From the NCBI GenBank assembly GCA_027484605.1, contig JAIXSR010000035.1:1-64000 (forward strand): 64,000 nucleotides of DNA. Reading direction: 5' to 3'. This document shows positions 29,176-37,616 of the stretch, piece by piece; position 1 is the first letter of the stretch; the number at the start of each line of letters is the position of its first letter. The notes under the pieces were generated by a model that saw only the letters and a list, made by a program, of their open reading frames with translations, had not been told where the DNA came from and made no database searches. The translations under genes were made by a program, and so were the position numbers. This DNA comes from Hyphomicrobiales bacterium (lineage in GTDB: Bacteria > Pseudomonadota > Alphaproteobacteria > Rhizobiales > Beijerinckiaceae).

Positions 29176-32100
29176 GTGCCCAACGAAACACAACGGCCCT
29201 CCGGACCTCCGGAAATGACAGCCCGTTCCGGCCTAGGACATTCTCTGGACGGCCTTCGCCCTGGCCCGGAGCCACAAGCTGTTGTTGCAATCGGCTCATC
29301 GGCGGGCGGGCTGGAAGCGTGCAGCCATCTCCTCGAGGCGATGCCGGCCCAGCACCGGCTTGCGCTGATCATGGTCCAGCATCTCGACCCGAGCCACCGC
29401 AGTCTCATGGTTGACCTGCTGGCGCGGCACACCTCGATGCCCGTGCTGGAAGCGGTTGACGGGATGCCGATCCTCGCCCGGCATGTCTATGTCATTCCTC
29501 CGGGCACCTACCTCTCGATCAGCCACCGGCGATTGCAACTCTCGGGCGCAGACCGGTTGCATGGCGCGCGCATGCCCTTCGATGTCCTCCTGCAATCTCT
29601 GGCCAAGGCCTTCGGTCATCGGACGATCGCGGCCATCCTTTCCGGAACGGGTGCCGATGGCACGGCGGGTCTGGTGGCCGTGAAGGAGGCCGGCGGCCTT
29701 GTCCTGGCCCAGGCGCCGGAAGAGGCAGCTTTCGACGGCATGCCGCGCAGTGCCATGGCCACGGGCAAAGTGGACCGCGTGATCCGCGTGGCGGAGATTC
29801 CAACGCTGGCTGTCCTTCATGCCCAGCATGTCAGCATGCAGGATACCGTCGAAAGTGCCCTCCTTGCCGAGGGGCTGTCGCCCCAGCCGGAGGAGGAGGA
29901 CGCGGTTGCGGATATCATCGCCGTGCTGCGCCGGAAGACGGCTCACGACTTTTCCGGATACCGGAGAGGGACGATCCATCGCCGGATCCAGCGTCGCATC
30001 GCTGCGACGGGGAGCAGCGATATCGGGACCTATCGAAAGCTTCTCGAGCGCGACGATGCCGAGCGGCTGATCCTGGCCAACGAGATCCTGATCAACGTGA
30101 CCGCCTTCTTCCGTGATCCGAAAGCCTTTGCATTGCTCGAGGGCGAGATCATTCCGGAGGCGCTCCGCCAGCATCCGGATGACGAGCCCTTCCGCATCTG
30201 GATCGCCGGATGCAGCACCGGCGAGGAGGCCTATTCGATCGCGATCCTGATGCTCGATGCGATCGCAGCCTCGGGGCGGCCGATCAAACTCCAGATCTTT
30301 GCTTCCGATGCCGATGCCAGCGCGGTCGCCCAGGCACGCGAAGGGCTGTACCCTGCCGCAGCGGTTGAAAAGCTGCGTCCGGAACAGGTCCAGCGCTATT
30401 TTGTTGCGCTCGGCGACTCGTATCGGGTCAAGCCGGACCTGCGCGGCCTCATCGTGTTCACCGAGCAGGATATCCTCGTCGATCCGCCATTTTCGCGTCT
30501 CGACTGGATCTCCTGCCGAAACCTCCTGATCTATCTGGCGCCGCCAGCGCAGGAAAAGGTCATATCGCTCATCCATTTCGCGCTCAAACCGGGCGGCCTG
30601 CTGCTGCTGGGCAGCGCCGAGGCGCCAGGCCCTCTGGAAGGCCGGTTCACGGCCATTGCCAAGGCCGAACGGATCTACCGGAAAGCCAATATCGGAGCGG
30701 TGACGGGCTCGGGCGTGTTCCGGACCGGTCTCGACTGGCAGCGTCCGGGCGGGAGGCTGCCCCTCCGGGCGACGGCCGCCGCCAAGACCGGGCTGGCTGC
30801 CGAGATCTGCCGCCAGAACCTGATCGATGCCTTTGTGCCGCCCTCGATCCTGATCAATGCCGCGCGGGAATGCCTCTATTCGGTCGGGTCGATCGGCGAT
30901 TTTGTCGATCTGTCCCGCGGATACCCGCCCGAGGATGTCATCCAGATCGTTCCGGCTGGCCTCAGGATCCGTCTCGTCTCGGCTCTGGTGCCTGCCGGAT
31001 CGACCGGCATAACCCGGATCGACGGCGGCCTTGACCGGGCCGGCAATGGCTTCACGGTCGAGATCCGCCATCTCGAAGCCGAGCAATCCGGCCTGATCCT
31101 GCTCTCGTTCCTGCACCAGACAGTCACGCCGGCCATGTCGTTGCCGCTCTCCGAGCCGCAAGGCACGCCTCCGCTCATCGAACGCCAGTTGGCGCAGACC
31201 CGGACCGAGCTGATGGAAGCCGTACGTGCCCTCGAGGCGATGGCGGCGGAACACAAGGCGATCGAACTCGAGGCCCTGTCGGTCAACGAGGAGTTCCAGG
31301 CCACCAACGAGGAGTTGCTCGCCTCGAAGGAGGAGCTCCAGTCCCTCAACGAAGAGTTGAGCGCACTGAACAGCCAGTTGCAGGAGACGCTGGAACGCCA
31401 GCGGGCCACGTCCAATGACCTGCAGAACATCCTGCACAGCACGGATGTCGCGACCCTGTTCCTCGATCTCGATCTGAATATCCGCTACTTCACGCCGGCG
31501 ACGCGCGCGCTGTTCCGCGTCATCCATGGCGATATCGGACGTCCCCTCGCGGATCTCGCCTCCCGGGCCCTCGATCCCGGCCTCGTGGACAATGCCCGGA
31601 AGGTCCTTCAAGATCATCAGCCCCGGGAATCCGAGATCACGACACTGACGGGGGATTGGTTCATCCGCCGGATCCTGCCCTACCGGTCGGAAACCGAGGC
31701 GGTTGAAGGTCTGGTGATCACCTTCACCAACATCTCGGACCGCAAGGGCATCGCCTCGGCGCTTGAAGCAGCCAAGGCGGAAGCCGAAACCGCGAACCTG
31801 GCCAAGTCCCGTTTCCTTGCCGCCGCGAGCCATGACCTGCGGCAGCCCCTCCAGTCGCTCGCCCTGCTGCATGGATTGCTCGGCCGGCATGTCGAGAACG
31901 ACAAGGGCAAGCACCTCATCAAGCGCTTCGGCCAGGTGCTGCTGACCATCAACAGCATGATGAACACCCTGCTCGACATCAACCAGATCGAGGCCGGCGT
32001 CGTCGTCCCGCAGATTGTCAGCTTTCCGGTCAATGACCTGCTGGTCCGCATGCGGGACGATTTCCTCCCCAATGCGCAATTGCAGAAGCTGGACTTGCGC

Positions 32101-33549
32101 ATTGTCGCGTCATCCAGGATCATCCGCTCCGATCCGCGCCTTCTGGAACAGATCGTCCGCAATCTGATCTCAAATGCCCTCAAATACACCCGGCGCGGAA
32201 AGATCCTGATCGGCTGCCGTCAGAAACAGGGCAAGCTGTCCATCGAGATCTGGGATACCGGGATCGGCATTCCGCAGGAGCAATTGCAGGCGATCTTCCT
32301 CGAATATCATCAGATCAACAGCGATGCCCGGGAGCGCAACCGCGGTCTCGGACTGGGGCTTGCCATTGTCCAGCGGCTCGGCGCGCTGCTCGGTCATCCG
32401 ATCGGCGTCCGCTCGCGCCTCGAACATGGTTCGGTCTTTGCGGTCGAGGTGGCGCTGACCCCGGAGGGTGACACGGCCGAACGCCTGGCCTCGTCGGCGC
32501 CACAGCCTGCCCCGCTGGCCGGGCGCGCCGGACATATCATGATCGTCGAGGATGATCCGTCGATCAGCGATCTGCTGGCCATGCACCTGTCGGGCGAGGG
32601 GCACAGGGTCGAAGTCTTTGCCGATGGCCATGCCCTCGTCGCACGCAAGGCCGAGCCGAATTTCCGGCCGGATCTGGTGCTGGCGGATTACAACCTCCCC
32701 AATGGTCTCGACGGCCTGGCGCTGACGCGGCAGCTGCGCGAGCAATTCGGGCAGACCCTTCCCGTCATCATCCTGACGGGGGACGTCTCGTCCGAAACGT
32801 TGCAACGCATTGCCACGGCAGGCGCTGTCCATCGCAACAAGCCGGTTTCGATGCGCGATCTCTCGGAAACGATCCGGATGATGCTCGCCGCGCCGATGCC
32901 GGTGTCCGTCCAGCCCCCGGAGAGCCCGGCTGCCGGCCCCCGATCCGACAGGGTCCTCGTTGTCGATGATGATGCCGCCCTGCGCGAGCACATCCATGCC
33001 GGCCTTCTCGAAGCAGGCCTCGAGCCTGTCGAATTCGAATCCGGGGAAGCGCTGCTGGCTTCGGGGCAAATTGCCAGCGGGACCTGCCTTCTGCTGGATG
33101 CCTATCTTCCGGGGATGAGCGGCCTCGACCTGCTCCACCAGATCCGGCAGGGTGGGCACGCCATCCCGACCATCATCATGACCGGGCATTCCGATGTGGC
33201 GATGGCCGTCGCGTCGATGAAGGCCGGCGCGTCGGATTTCATCGAGAAGCCGGTCCGGCTTCCGGAATTGCTGTCCTGCATCAAGGTTGCACGAAGCGCC
33301 GGACAGGAAGCCAGCCGGGAGCAGGATATCCGCGCCGCGGCACAGAAACGGCTCACCGGGCTCACGCCCCGGCAACGGGATATCATGGCGCGGGTGCTGG
33401 AGGGGCACCCCAGCAAGAACATCGCCGCTGATCTGCGGATCAGCCAGCGTACCGTGGAGAACCACCGCGCAGCGATCATGAAGAAGACAGGGTCGACGTC
33501 ACTGGCGGCCCTGGCCCGCCTCGCCTATATCGCCAGCGAACCGGCCTGA
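29176..33549 (+). CDS. CheB-CheR-PAS-histidine kinase-REC-REC-LuxR-HTH fusion protein
   Basis: About 1457 residues without membrane segments. Domains in order: CheB methylesterase (35-225; AIGSSAGG, VQHLDPSH, GTGADGTAG); CheR methyltransferase (241-505; HRRIQRRI, AGCSTGEEAYSIAI); coiled coil (668-750; FQATNEELLASKEELQSLNE); PAS (about 745-858); HisKA with ASHDLRQPLQ, His near 886; ATPase (972-1094; DTGIGIP, GLGLGLAIV); REC1 (1119-1235, Asp in LADYNLPNG); REC2 (1259-1375, Asp in LLDAYLPGMSG); FixJ/LuxR HTH (1393-1455; LTPRQRDIMARVLEG, NIAADLRISQRTVENHR). CheB lacks its own receiver. The GTG at 29176 follows AGAGG at spacing five; TTG at 29155 and ATG at 29215 are alternatives. Sensor and DNA-binding output are in one chain. 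It is divergent from dps. Confidence 0.9.
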   Translation: MPNETQRPSGPPEMTARSGLGHSLDGLRPGPEPQAVVAIGSSAGGLEACSHLLEAMPAQHRLALIMVQHLDPSHRSLMVDLLARHTSMPVLEAVDGMPILARHVYVIPPGTYLSISHRRLQLSGADRLHGARMPFDVLLQSLAKAFGHRTIAAILSGTGADGTAGLVAVKEAGGLVLAQAPEEAAFDGMPRSAMATGKVDRVIRVAEIPTLAVLHAQHVSMQDTVESALLAEGLSPQPEEEDAVADIIAVLRRKTAHDFSGYRRGTIHRRIQRRIAATGSSDIGTYRKLLERDDAERLILANEILINVTAFFRDPKAFALLEGEIIPEALRQHPDDEPFRIWIAGCSTGEEAYSIAILMLDAIAASGRPIKLQIFASDADASAVAQAREGLYPAAAVEKLRPEQVQRYFVALGDSYRVKPDLRGLIVFTEQDILVDPPFSRLDWISCRNLLIYLAPPAQEKVISLIHFALKPGGLLLLGSAEAPGPLEGRFTAIAKAERIYRKANIGAVTGSGVFRTGLDWQRPGGRLPLRATAAAKTGLAAEICRQNLIDAFVPPSILINAARECLYSVGSIGDFVDLSRGYPPEDVIQIVPAGLRIRLVSALVPAGSTGITRIDGGLDRAGNGFTVEIRHLEAEQSGLILLSFLHQTVTPAMSLPLSEPQGTPPLIERQLAQTRTELMEAVRALEAMAAEHKAIELEALSVNEEFQATNEELLASKEELQSLNEELSALNSQLQETLERQRATSNDLQNILHSTDVATLFLDLDLNIRYFTPATRALFRVIHGDIGRPLADLASRALDPGLVDNARKVLQDHQPRESEITTLTGDWFIRRILPYRSETEAVEGLVITFTNISDRKGIASALEAAKAEAETANLAKSRFLAAASHDLRQPLQSLALLHGLLGRHVENDKGKHLIKRFGQVLLTINSMMNTLLDINQIEAGVVVPQIVSFPVNDLLVRMRDDFLPNAQLQKLDLRIVASSRIIRSDPRLLEQIVRNLISNALKYTRRGKILIGCRQKQGKLSIEIWDTGIGIPQEQLQAIFLEYHQINSDARERNRGLGLGLAIVQRLGALLGHPIGVRSRLEHGSVFAVEVALTPEGDTAERLASSAPQPAPLAGRAGHIMIVEDDPSISDLLAMHLSGEGHRVEVFADGHALVARKAEPNFRPDLVLADYNLPNGLDGLALTRQLREQFGQTLPVIILTGDVSSETLQRIATAGAVHRNKPVSMRDLSETIRMMLAAPMPVSVQPPESPAAGPRSDRVLVVDDDAALREHIHAGLLEAGLEPVEFESGEALLASGQIASGTCLLLDAYLPGMSGLDLLHQIRQGGHAIPTIIMTGHSDVAMAVASMKAGASDFIEKPVRLPELLSCIKVARSAGQEASREQDIRAAAQKRLTGLTPRQRDIMARVLEGHPSKNIAADLRISQRTVENHRAAIMKKTGSTSLAALARLAYIASEPA

Positions 33550-33652
33550 CCCGCCGGCCGGCGGAGCATGGGTAGTTTCCGATCCTTTTGCCGCAGCGCG
33601 TGCCGTGAAAGGCTGCCGCTTCAGCTGGTTTCAGCAAAGCAGGAGAGCCGGC

Positions 33653-33811
33653 ATGAGCCTTGGCACCATTCTCATCATTCTTTTGATCCTCATGCTGGTC
33701 GGCGCCTTGCCGCGCTGGCCGCATAGCGTTTCCTGGGGCTACCTGCCCAGCGGGGCCCTCGGGACGATCCTGATCGTCCTGGTCATCCTGCTGCTGATGG
33801 GGCGGCTCTGA
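33653..33811 (+). CDS. DUF3309-family small membrane protein
   Basis: A 52-residue protein with two hydrophobic segments around a conserved centre (MSLGTILIILLILMLVGALP, then WPHSVSWGYLPSG, then GTILIVLVILLLMGRL). This is the DUF3309 pattern, common near stress genes in rhizobia and of unknown role. AGGAGAG lies about eight bases before the ATG at 33653. A strong terminator follows at 33900. Confidence 0.85.
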   Translation: MSLGTILIILLILMLVGALPRWPHSVSWGYLPSGALGTILIVLVILLLMGRL

Positions 33812-33899
33812 AGCCGGATTTCATCACGAGGCACGGGAGACTGGCGCCGCCGGTGTCTCGTCCCGTGACCGTTCGCTGCAAGAGCCTTGCAGATGAAAG

Positions 33900-33940
33900 A
33901 ACCTCGCTCCGGTGCCGCCGGAGCGAGGTTTTCTGTTTTC
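33900..33940 (+). terminator. Rho-independent terminator after the DUF3309 gene
   Basis: A 13-bp perfect stem, AACCTCGCTCCGG (33900-33912) and CCGGAGCGAGGTT (33918-33930), with a 5-nt loop, followed by TTCTGTTTT. It lies between the plus-strand DUF3309 gene and the converging csbD gene. The T-run favours the plus strand. Confidence 0.9.
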
Positions 33941-33978
33941 GTGGACCATGGCCGCGCGGCGACCATGGTGCCATCGTT

Positions 33979-34170
33979 TCAGGCCTTGTCGATCACCGAC
34001 TTGATGGCATCCTTGGCATTGCCGACTGCCTGCTGCGCCTGCCCCTTGCGCTTGAGAAGGGCCCCCTCGGCTTCCAGCCTGCGGTTGCCGATCAGCCGGC
34101 CGACGCCCTGGTTGATCTTGCCCTGGGTCTCCTTCGCGAGGCCCTTCATCTTGTCACCGGTACTGCTCAT
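33979..34170 (-). CDS. CsbD-family stress protein
   Basis: A 63-residue charged helical protein of the CsbD family (GDKMKGLAKETQGKINQGVG, then KRKGQAQQAVGNAKDAIKSV). CsbD-like proteins are general-stress-induced in many bacteria; no biochemical role is established. AAGGAG seven to eight bases before the ATG at 34170 sets the start. A near-consensus EcfG-type promoter (34216-34240) lies upstream, in line with stress control. Confidence 0.9.
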   Translation of the reverse strand: MSSTGDKMKGLAKETQGKINQGVGRLIGNRRLEAEGALLKRKGQAQQAVGNAKDAIKSVIDKA

Positions 34171-34215
34171 GGCATTGCTCCTTGAGGCAGGCCTCGAACG
34201 GGCCGCCCGATGATT

Positions 34216-34240
34216 AACCCGCATCATGCCGGTTCGTTCC
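34216..34240 (-). promoter_or_regulatory. EcfG-type promoter before csbD (one mismatch)
   Basis: On the minus strand, GGAAC (34240-34236), a 16-nt spacer, then GGTT (34219-34216). The alphaproteobacterial EcfG consensus is GGAAC-N16/17-CGTT, so one base of the -10 differs. The -10 is about 45 bp from the csbD start. Confidence 0.6.
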
Positions 34241-34280
34241 CGACAGGCCAGTCAACCGGACTTTGTTGCAGAAGGCAGCG

Positions 34281-34317
34281 AAAACCCGCCACGGGGGTCA
34301 GGACGTGGCGGGCTTTT
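34281..34317. terminator. Bidirectional terminator
   Basis: A 9-bp stem, CCCGCCACG (34285-34293) and CGTGGCGGG (34304-34312), flanked by AAAA on the left and CTTTTT on the right. On the minus strand it would end the glycine-zipper lipoprotein gene. Confidence 0.82.
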
Positions 34318-34348
34318 TGACGATGGGCGGAGGCACGAAGCCTGAACG

Positions 34349-34672
34349 TCAGCAGGACACGCGATAGCGGTTGCCATAGCTGTCATAGGCCTCGCAGCCG
34401 CGCTGGCGGTATCGACGGTTGTAGCGCCGGTCACGCCCGGCGGCATCGCCGATGACAGCCCCGCCAACGCCGCCGATCACCGCGCCGGCCAGGGCGCCCT
34501 CGGTTCGGCCCGTCACGGCACCGCCGACCAGCGCGCCGGCGCCAGCCCCGAGGACACCGCCATAGAGCGCGGAGTCGTTGCGCCCGTATTCATTCATGCA
34601 TCCGGCCAGGCTGGTCGAGAACAAACCGGCCAGAACAAGCTTTCCCAGACGAGGGGTGAGGATCATTTTCAT
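34349..34672 (-). CDS. Glycine-zipper outer-membrane lipoprotein
   Basis: A 107-residue lipoprotein. The signal peptide ends in the lipobox LAGC (Cys near residue 25). The core is a glycine zipper (GGVLGAGAGALVGGAVTGRT and AGAVIGGVGGAVIGDAAGR), followed by an Arg/Tyr-rich tail ending in CEAYDSYGNRYRVSC, whose two cysteines could pair. Similar 17-kDa-antigen/OsmB-like proteins sit in the outer membrane and are often stress-induced. AGGGAG lies just before the ATG. Confidence 0.85.
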   Translation of the reverse strand: MKMILTPRLGKLVLAGLFSTSLAGCMNEYGRNDSALYGGVLGAGAGALVGGAVTGRTEGALAGAVIGGVGGAVIGDAAGRDRRYNRRYRQRGCEAYDSYGNRYRVSC

Positions 34673-34689
34673 TGTCTCCCTGTTGAACG

Positions 34690-34713
34690 AGCCACGCGAG
34701 CATTCGCGTGGCT
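34690..34713 (-). terminator. Hairpin after the PRC-barrel gene
   Basis: AGCCACGCGA (34690-34699) and TCGCGTGGCT (34704-34713), a perfect 10-bp stem with a GCAT loop, just past the stop of the PRC-barrel gene. There is no T-run, so it may act as a processing or weak terminator hairpin. Confidence 0.55.
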
Positions 34714-34736
34714 GCCTGTCTCTGCTGGTCGTACGC

Positions 34737-35198
34737 TCATTCGCGCTTGGCGCTGCGCATCGACTTGTAGACCGGAGCGGTCTTCAGCGTGTCCTTGGTG
34801 ACATCGACCACGAAGAGCGGCTTGCCCTTGTCGTCACGCGTGAGCTTGATGGCACGATAGTTCACCGCGACATCGCGCTCACCCATGCCGAGAAAGCCTC
34901 CGACACCGATGATCGCAGCCACGACGCGGCCGTCGCCATCGATGAGAAGATCCTTCACTTCGCCGATCCGGTCCTTCTGGACATTGTGGACGGCTTCATC
35001 CATCGCCTCGGTGGCGCGCCAGCCGGTGCTCTGGAGCGTACCGTTGTAGAACGTCTCCATCGGAACAGGCGGGGACGGCACCTGCACAGCCGGGTTGCTG
35101 GTCGGCCCGGAGGTTTGGGCCAGAGCCGACACCATCAAGGCCGAGCTGAGAGTTGTTGCCAAAGCGGCAAGGCGGAAAGCGGTTCTGATCGAAACCAT
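34737..35198 (-). CDS. Exported PRC-barrel protein
   Basis: A 153-residue protein with a signal peptide (about 1-32, ending SALAQ) and one PRC-barrel domain (about 70-130: DRIGEVKDLLIDGDGRVVAAIIGVGGFLGMGERDVAVNY). PRC-barrels of this type are frequent in alphaproteobacterial stress loci. The function is unknown, perhaps envelope binding. The start at 35198 is set by AAGGA seven bases upstream; the frame is open further upstream, but that part has no family support. Confidence 0.88.
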   Translation of the reverse strand: MVSIRTAFRLAALATTLSSALMVSALAQTSGPTSNPAVQVPSPPVPMETFYNGTLQSTGWRATEAMDEAVHNVQKDRIGEVKDLLIDGDGRVVAAIIGVGGFLGMGERDVAVNYRAIKLTRDDKGKPLFVVDVTKDTLKTAPVYKSMRSAKRE

Positions 35199-35374
35199 GA
35201 AATATCCTTTCGCGGGAACATGTCCCGCAGGGTCCGTTGCAAGGAGCGATATCGCTCCCCTGGCAGGGAGATCAGGCGCGTCACGCGTTGAAGCGGATGT
35301 CGCCCTGCAAGGAATGAACGTCGGCCTGGCCAAACCGTTGCGGCCGGTTGGCAAGAAAGAAAGACGCGAAGCAG

Positions 35375-35399
35375 GGAACGCTTTGGCCGCCAGCCCGTT
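35375..35399 (+). promoter_or_regulatory. EcfG-type promoter before the transglutaminase-like gene
   Basis: GGAAC at 35375-35379, a 16-nt spacer, then CGTT at 35396-35399. This is an exact match to the general stress sigma factor consensus. The -10 ends 34 bp before the ATG at 35434. Confidence 0.8.
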
Positions 35400-35433
35400 G
35401 AGGACGAGGATGGTCCCGCCCGGAGCTCGCTTC

Positions 35434-36336
35434 ATGCATATTCGCTATGGCTATCGGATCGACATCCTCTGCGAAGAGCCGATGCCTCTTCTCACGATGA
35501 TGGACATCCATTCCTCGCGTCGGTCGGATATCACCATGGCGGATGCACTGGTGGCCCGGCAGGTCACCAATCCGCGCGAGAGCGTTCCGTCCGTCGAGTT
35601 TCTCGATGCATCCGGCAATCTCTGCCGGTGGATGATGGTTCCCGCAGGCGGGGTCATCCTCAGGGCGCGCGGGATCATCTACCATTCCGGCTTCGCCGAG
35701 GAGCAGGGACCGGAGGCGGAGGCCATCGCCCCCGAGCGGCTCACGCCGGATCTCCTGCCGTTCCTCCGGGCGAGCCGCTTTTGCGAGACCGACAAGCTCG
35801 CCGCGACGGCCCGGCAGCGGTTCGGCGCCGTTGAACTGGGATGGGCACGCGTGGTGTCGATCTGTGATTTCGTCCATCAACACCTCCGCTACAATGCGAG
35901 GCAGGCAACATCGACCCGCAGCGCCTTCGAGGTCTTCGAGGAAGAGACGGGCGCCAGCCGGGACTACGCCCATCTCGCCATAACGTTGTGCCGATGCATG
36001 GATGTGCCCGCCCGGTATTGCACGGGTTACCTGCCCCCGATCGGGGTCGACAAGGATCACCGGGAGGATGGATTCAGCGCGTGGTTCGAAGCCTATCTCG
36101 GAGACCGATGGTGGACCTTCGATGCCAGCGACGCCCTGCCGCGCATCGGCCATGTGCTGATCGCCCGTGGGCGGGATGCCAGCGATGTGCCCGGGCTGAC
36201 GCCCTTTGGCCCCCAGAGGACAGTCCATTTCCGGGTTGTGGCCGAAGAGGTCGATGGCGCCCGGTTCCCGATATCCTCGGCGCGGCGGCGCGAGCACAGC
36301 GCCCGTCAGAGCCGGCTTGCCGGATCAGGCCGCTAG
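35434..36336 (+). CDS. Transglutaminase-like protein with Ser at the catalytic Cys position
   Basis: A 300-residue cytoplasmic-looking protein of the bacterial transglutaminase-like family. It has the N-terminal beta domain (MHIRYGYRIDILCEEPMPLL) and the core: RQATSTRSAFEVFEEETGASRDYAHLAITLCR, then MDVPARYCTGYL, FSAWFEAYLGDRWWTFDASD and RIGHVLIARGRDASDV. The usual GVCRDFAH reads GASRDYAH, so the nucleophile position is Ser175. The Asp of the triad is Asp230. It may be catalytically dead or a Ser hydrolase. GGAG lies nine bases before the ATG. An exact EcfG-type promoter precedes it. Its 3' end overlaps the converging kinase gene by 12 bp. Confidence 0.87.
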   Translation: MHIRYGYRIDILCEEPMPLLTMMDIHSSRRSDITMADALVARQVTNPRESVPSVEFLDASGNLCRWMMVPAGGVILRARGIIYHSGFAEEQGPEAEAIAPERLTPDLLPFLRASRFCETDKLAATARQRFGAVELGWARVVSICDFVHQHLRYNARQATSTRSAFEVFEEETGASRDYAHLAITLCRCMDVPARYCTGYLPPIGVDKDHREDGFSAWFEAYLGDRWWTFDASDALPRIGHVLIARGRDASDVPGLTPFGPQRTVHFRVVAEEVDGARFPISSARRREHSARQSRLAGSGR

Positions 36337-37032
36337 CACGGGCGGGACAGGCGGCAGGACCGGGAAGGCCCAGTCCAGCACCGCCCCTGCTGCCGGGGGT
36401 GCCGCCATCGCGCCGAGCTGGGCCTTCAGGCCCAGCATGACGCGGCTCGGCGGCGGAAAGCCGGCCTGCGAGCCGGGAAAGACAAGCGCGACGCGCGCGT
36501 CATCCATGAGATTCCGCTCCACCGTGAGACTGATCTCAGCTGCCGGCACCAGCGCGACGCCGATGATTGTCGCCTCGACCAGCGCGAGCCCGAGCGGGAT
36601 GGCCCGGTCAAGCGGAAGGCTTCCGGGCATGGTGGCCGAGATGAGGATCCGCTGGTCCGGGAGAAGAAGGACAAGTGCGCTCCTGACCACCTCTTCCAGA
36701 AAGGTCCGGACGCACAAGGCGTGCTCGGTGCCATCGCCGAGCGCCATGCGGTAGGCGCCCGAGATCACAAGGACCTTGGCTTCCGCTTCGGCAAGATGGG
36801 TGTTGCGCTCGGGCAGGCGTTGTCGCCGCGACAGGGCCAGATAGCTCTGGATGACCTGGAGCGAGTTCTTGATCCGATGATGAAATTCCTTCGAGAGCCT
36901 GTCATGGGCCTCAACCGTCTCGCGCAGTGCCTGTTCGAGCTGCTCCGCCCGTGCTTCGGACATTGCCAGCGCCTTCTTCAAAGCCCTGTTTTCGGCAACG
37001 CTTGCGGGGATATGGGAAAATATTTCCGTCAT
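36325..37032 (-). CDS. Short soluble HWE/HisKA_2 kinase-like protein with degenerate ATPase domain
   Basis: A 235-residue protein without sensor or membrane segments. A coiled N-terminus (about 15-45) leads to the dimerisation/phospho-acceptor motif EFHHRIKNSLQVIQSYLAL (His52 likely). The ATPase half keeps the fold rhythm (PLGLALVEATIIGVALVPA) but lacks the N-box Asn expected in PLGLIxNELxxN and has no recognisable DNG or GxGxG motif. The C-terminus is Pro/Ala-rich. It is therefore more like a ChpT-type phosphotransfer protein than a kinase. The ATG overlaps the ecfG stop, so it is coupled to ecfG and likely works on PhyR. Confidence 0.82.
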   Translation of the reverse strand: MTEIFSHIPASVAENRALKKALAMSEARAEQLEQALRETVEAHDRLSKEFHHRIKNSLQVIQSYLALSRRQRLPERNTHLAEAEAKVLVISGAYRMALGDGTEHALCVRTFLEEVVRSALVLLLPDQRILISATMPGSLPLDRAIPLGLALVEATIIGVALVPAAEISLTVERNLMDDARVALVFPGSQAGFPPPSRVMLGLKAQLGAMAAPPAAGAVLDWAFPVLPPVPPVLAA

Positions 37033-37616
37033 CGGACAAGAGGCAAGCTGGATGGAGGCGTCGAGGGTGCGCTCATGTCCGGGAGGTCGCCTGATGCCAG
37101 ACCCAGCAAGCCCGCCAGCCTGGCCCGTCCACGCGACACCCGGCTCTTGATGGTTCCGGCCGCCACATCGCAGATGACCGCCGCTTCCTCATGCGAGAGC
37201 CCCATCGCGCCGACCATGATGACAGCTTCGCGCTGTTCGACCGGCAGGCCGAGCAAGGCCTGGCGGAAGTCCAGCAGATCCATGTGGAATTCCTGATTGG
37301 CCGCCACTGCGACCTGCGCGGCATGGAGGCCATCGGTATCGGCAATCTCGCGCCCGTACCGCCGGTGATGGGTGTAGTAGGAATTCCGCAGGATCGTGAA
37401 GAGCCAGGCACGGAGATTGGTCCCCGCCATGAAGCTGCCGGCATGGGCCCAGGCCTTGAGCAGGGTTTCCTGCACCAGATCATCGGCCAGCGTCATGGAG
37501 CCGCAAAGGGAGGCCGCGAAAGCCCTGAGATGGGGCATCTCGGCCAGAATTCCGGTCTTGAAGCTGGCGGCGACATGCGGCGCGGCCGCATCCTGGCGAG
37601 AAGCGGGGTTACTCAT
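37029..37616 (-). CDS. ecfG: General stress response ECF sigma factor
   Basis: A 195-residue ECF15-type sigma factor. Region 2 is LRAFAASLCGSMTLADDLVQETLLKAWAH with NLRAWLFTILRNSYYTHHRR; region 4 is LLGLPVEQREAVIMVGAMGLSHEEAAVICDVAAGTIKSRVSRGRARL. It directs RNA polymerase to GGAAC-N16/17-CGTT promoters when released from NepR. The gene order nepR-ecfG with divergent phyR makes the assignment firm. Its ATG lies inside the end of nepR (8-bp overlap), so expression is coupled. The operon has its own EcfG-type promoter, implying autoregulation. Confidence 0.95.
   Translation of the reverse strand: MSNPASRQDAAAPHVAASFKTGILAEMPHLRAFAASLCGSMTLADDLVQETLLKAWAHAGSFMAGTNLRAWLFTILRNSYYTHHRRYGREIADTDGLHAAQVAVAANQEFHMDLLDFRQALLGLPVEQREAVIMVGAMGLSHEEAAVICDVAAGTIKSRVSRGRARLAGLLGLASGDLPDMSAPSTPPSSLPLVR

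Noticed and set aside
33563..33587. GGAGC-N16-CCTT upstream of the DUF3309 gene
   Set aside because: Two mismatches to the EcfG consensus; too weak to call.
35215..35238. GGAAC-N15-CGTT on the plus strand near the PRC-barrel start
   Set aside because: The spacer is one base short of the EcfG range and it is 200 bp from the nearest plus-strand gene, which has a better promoter.
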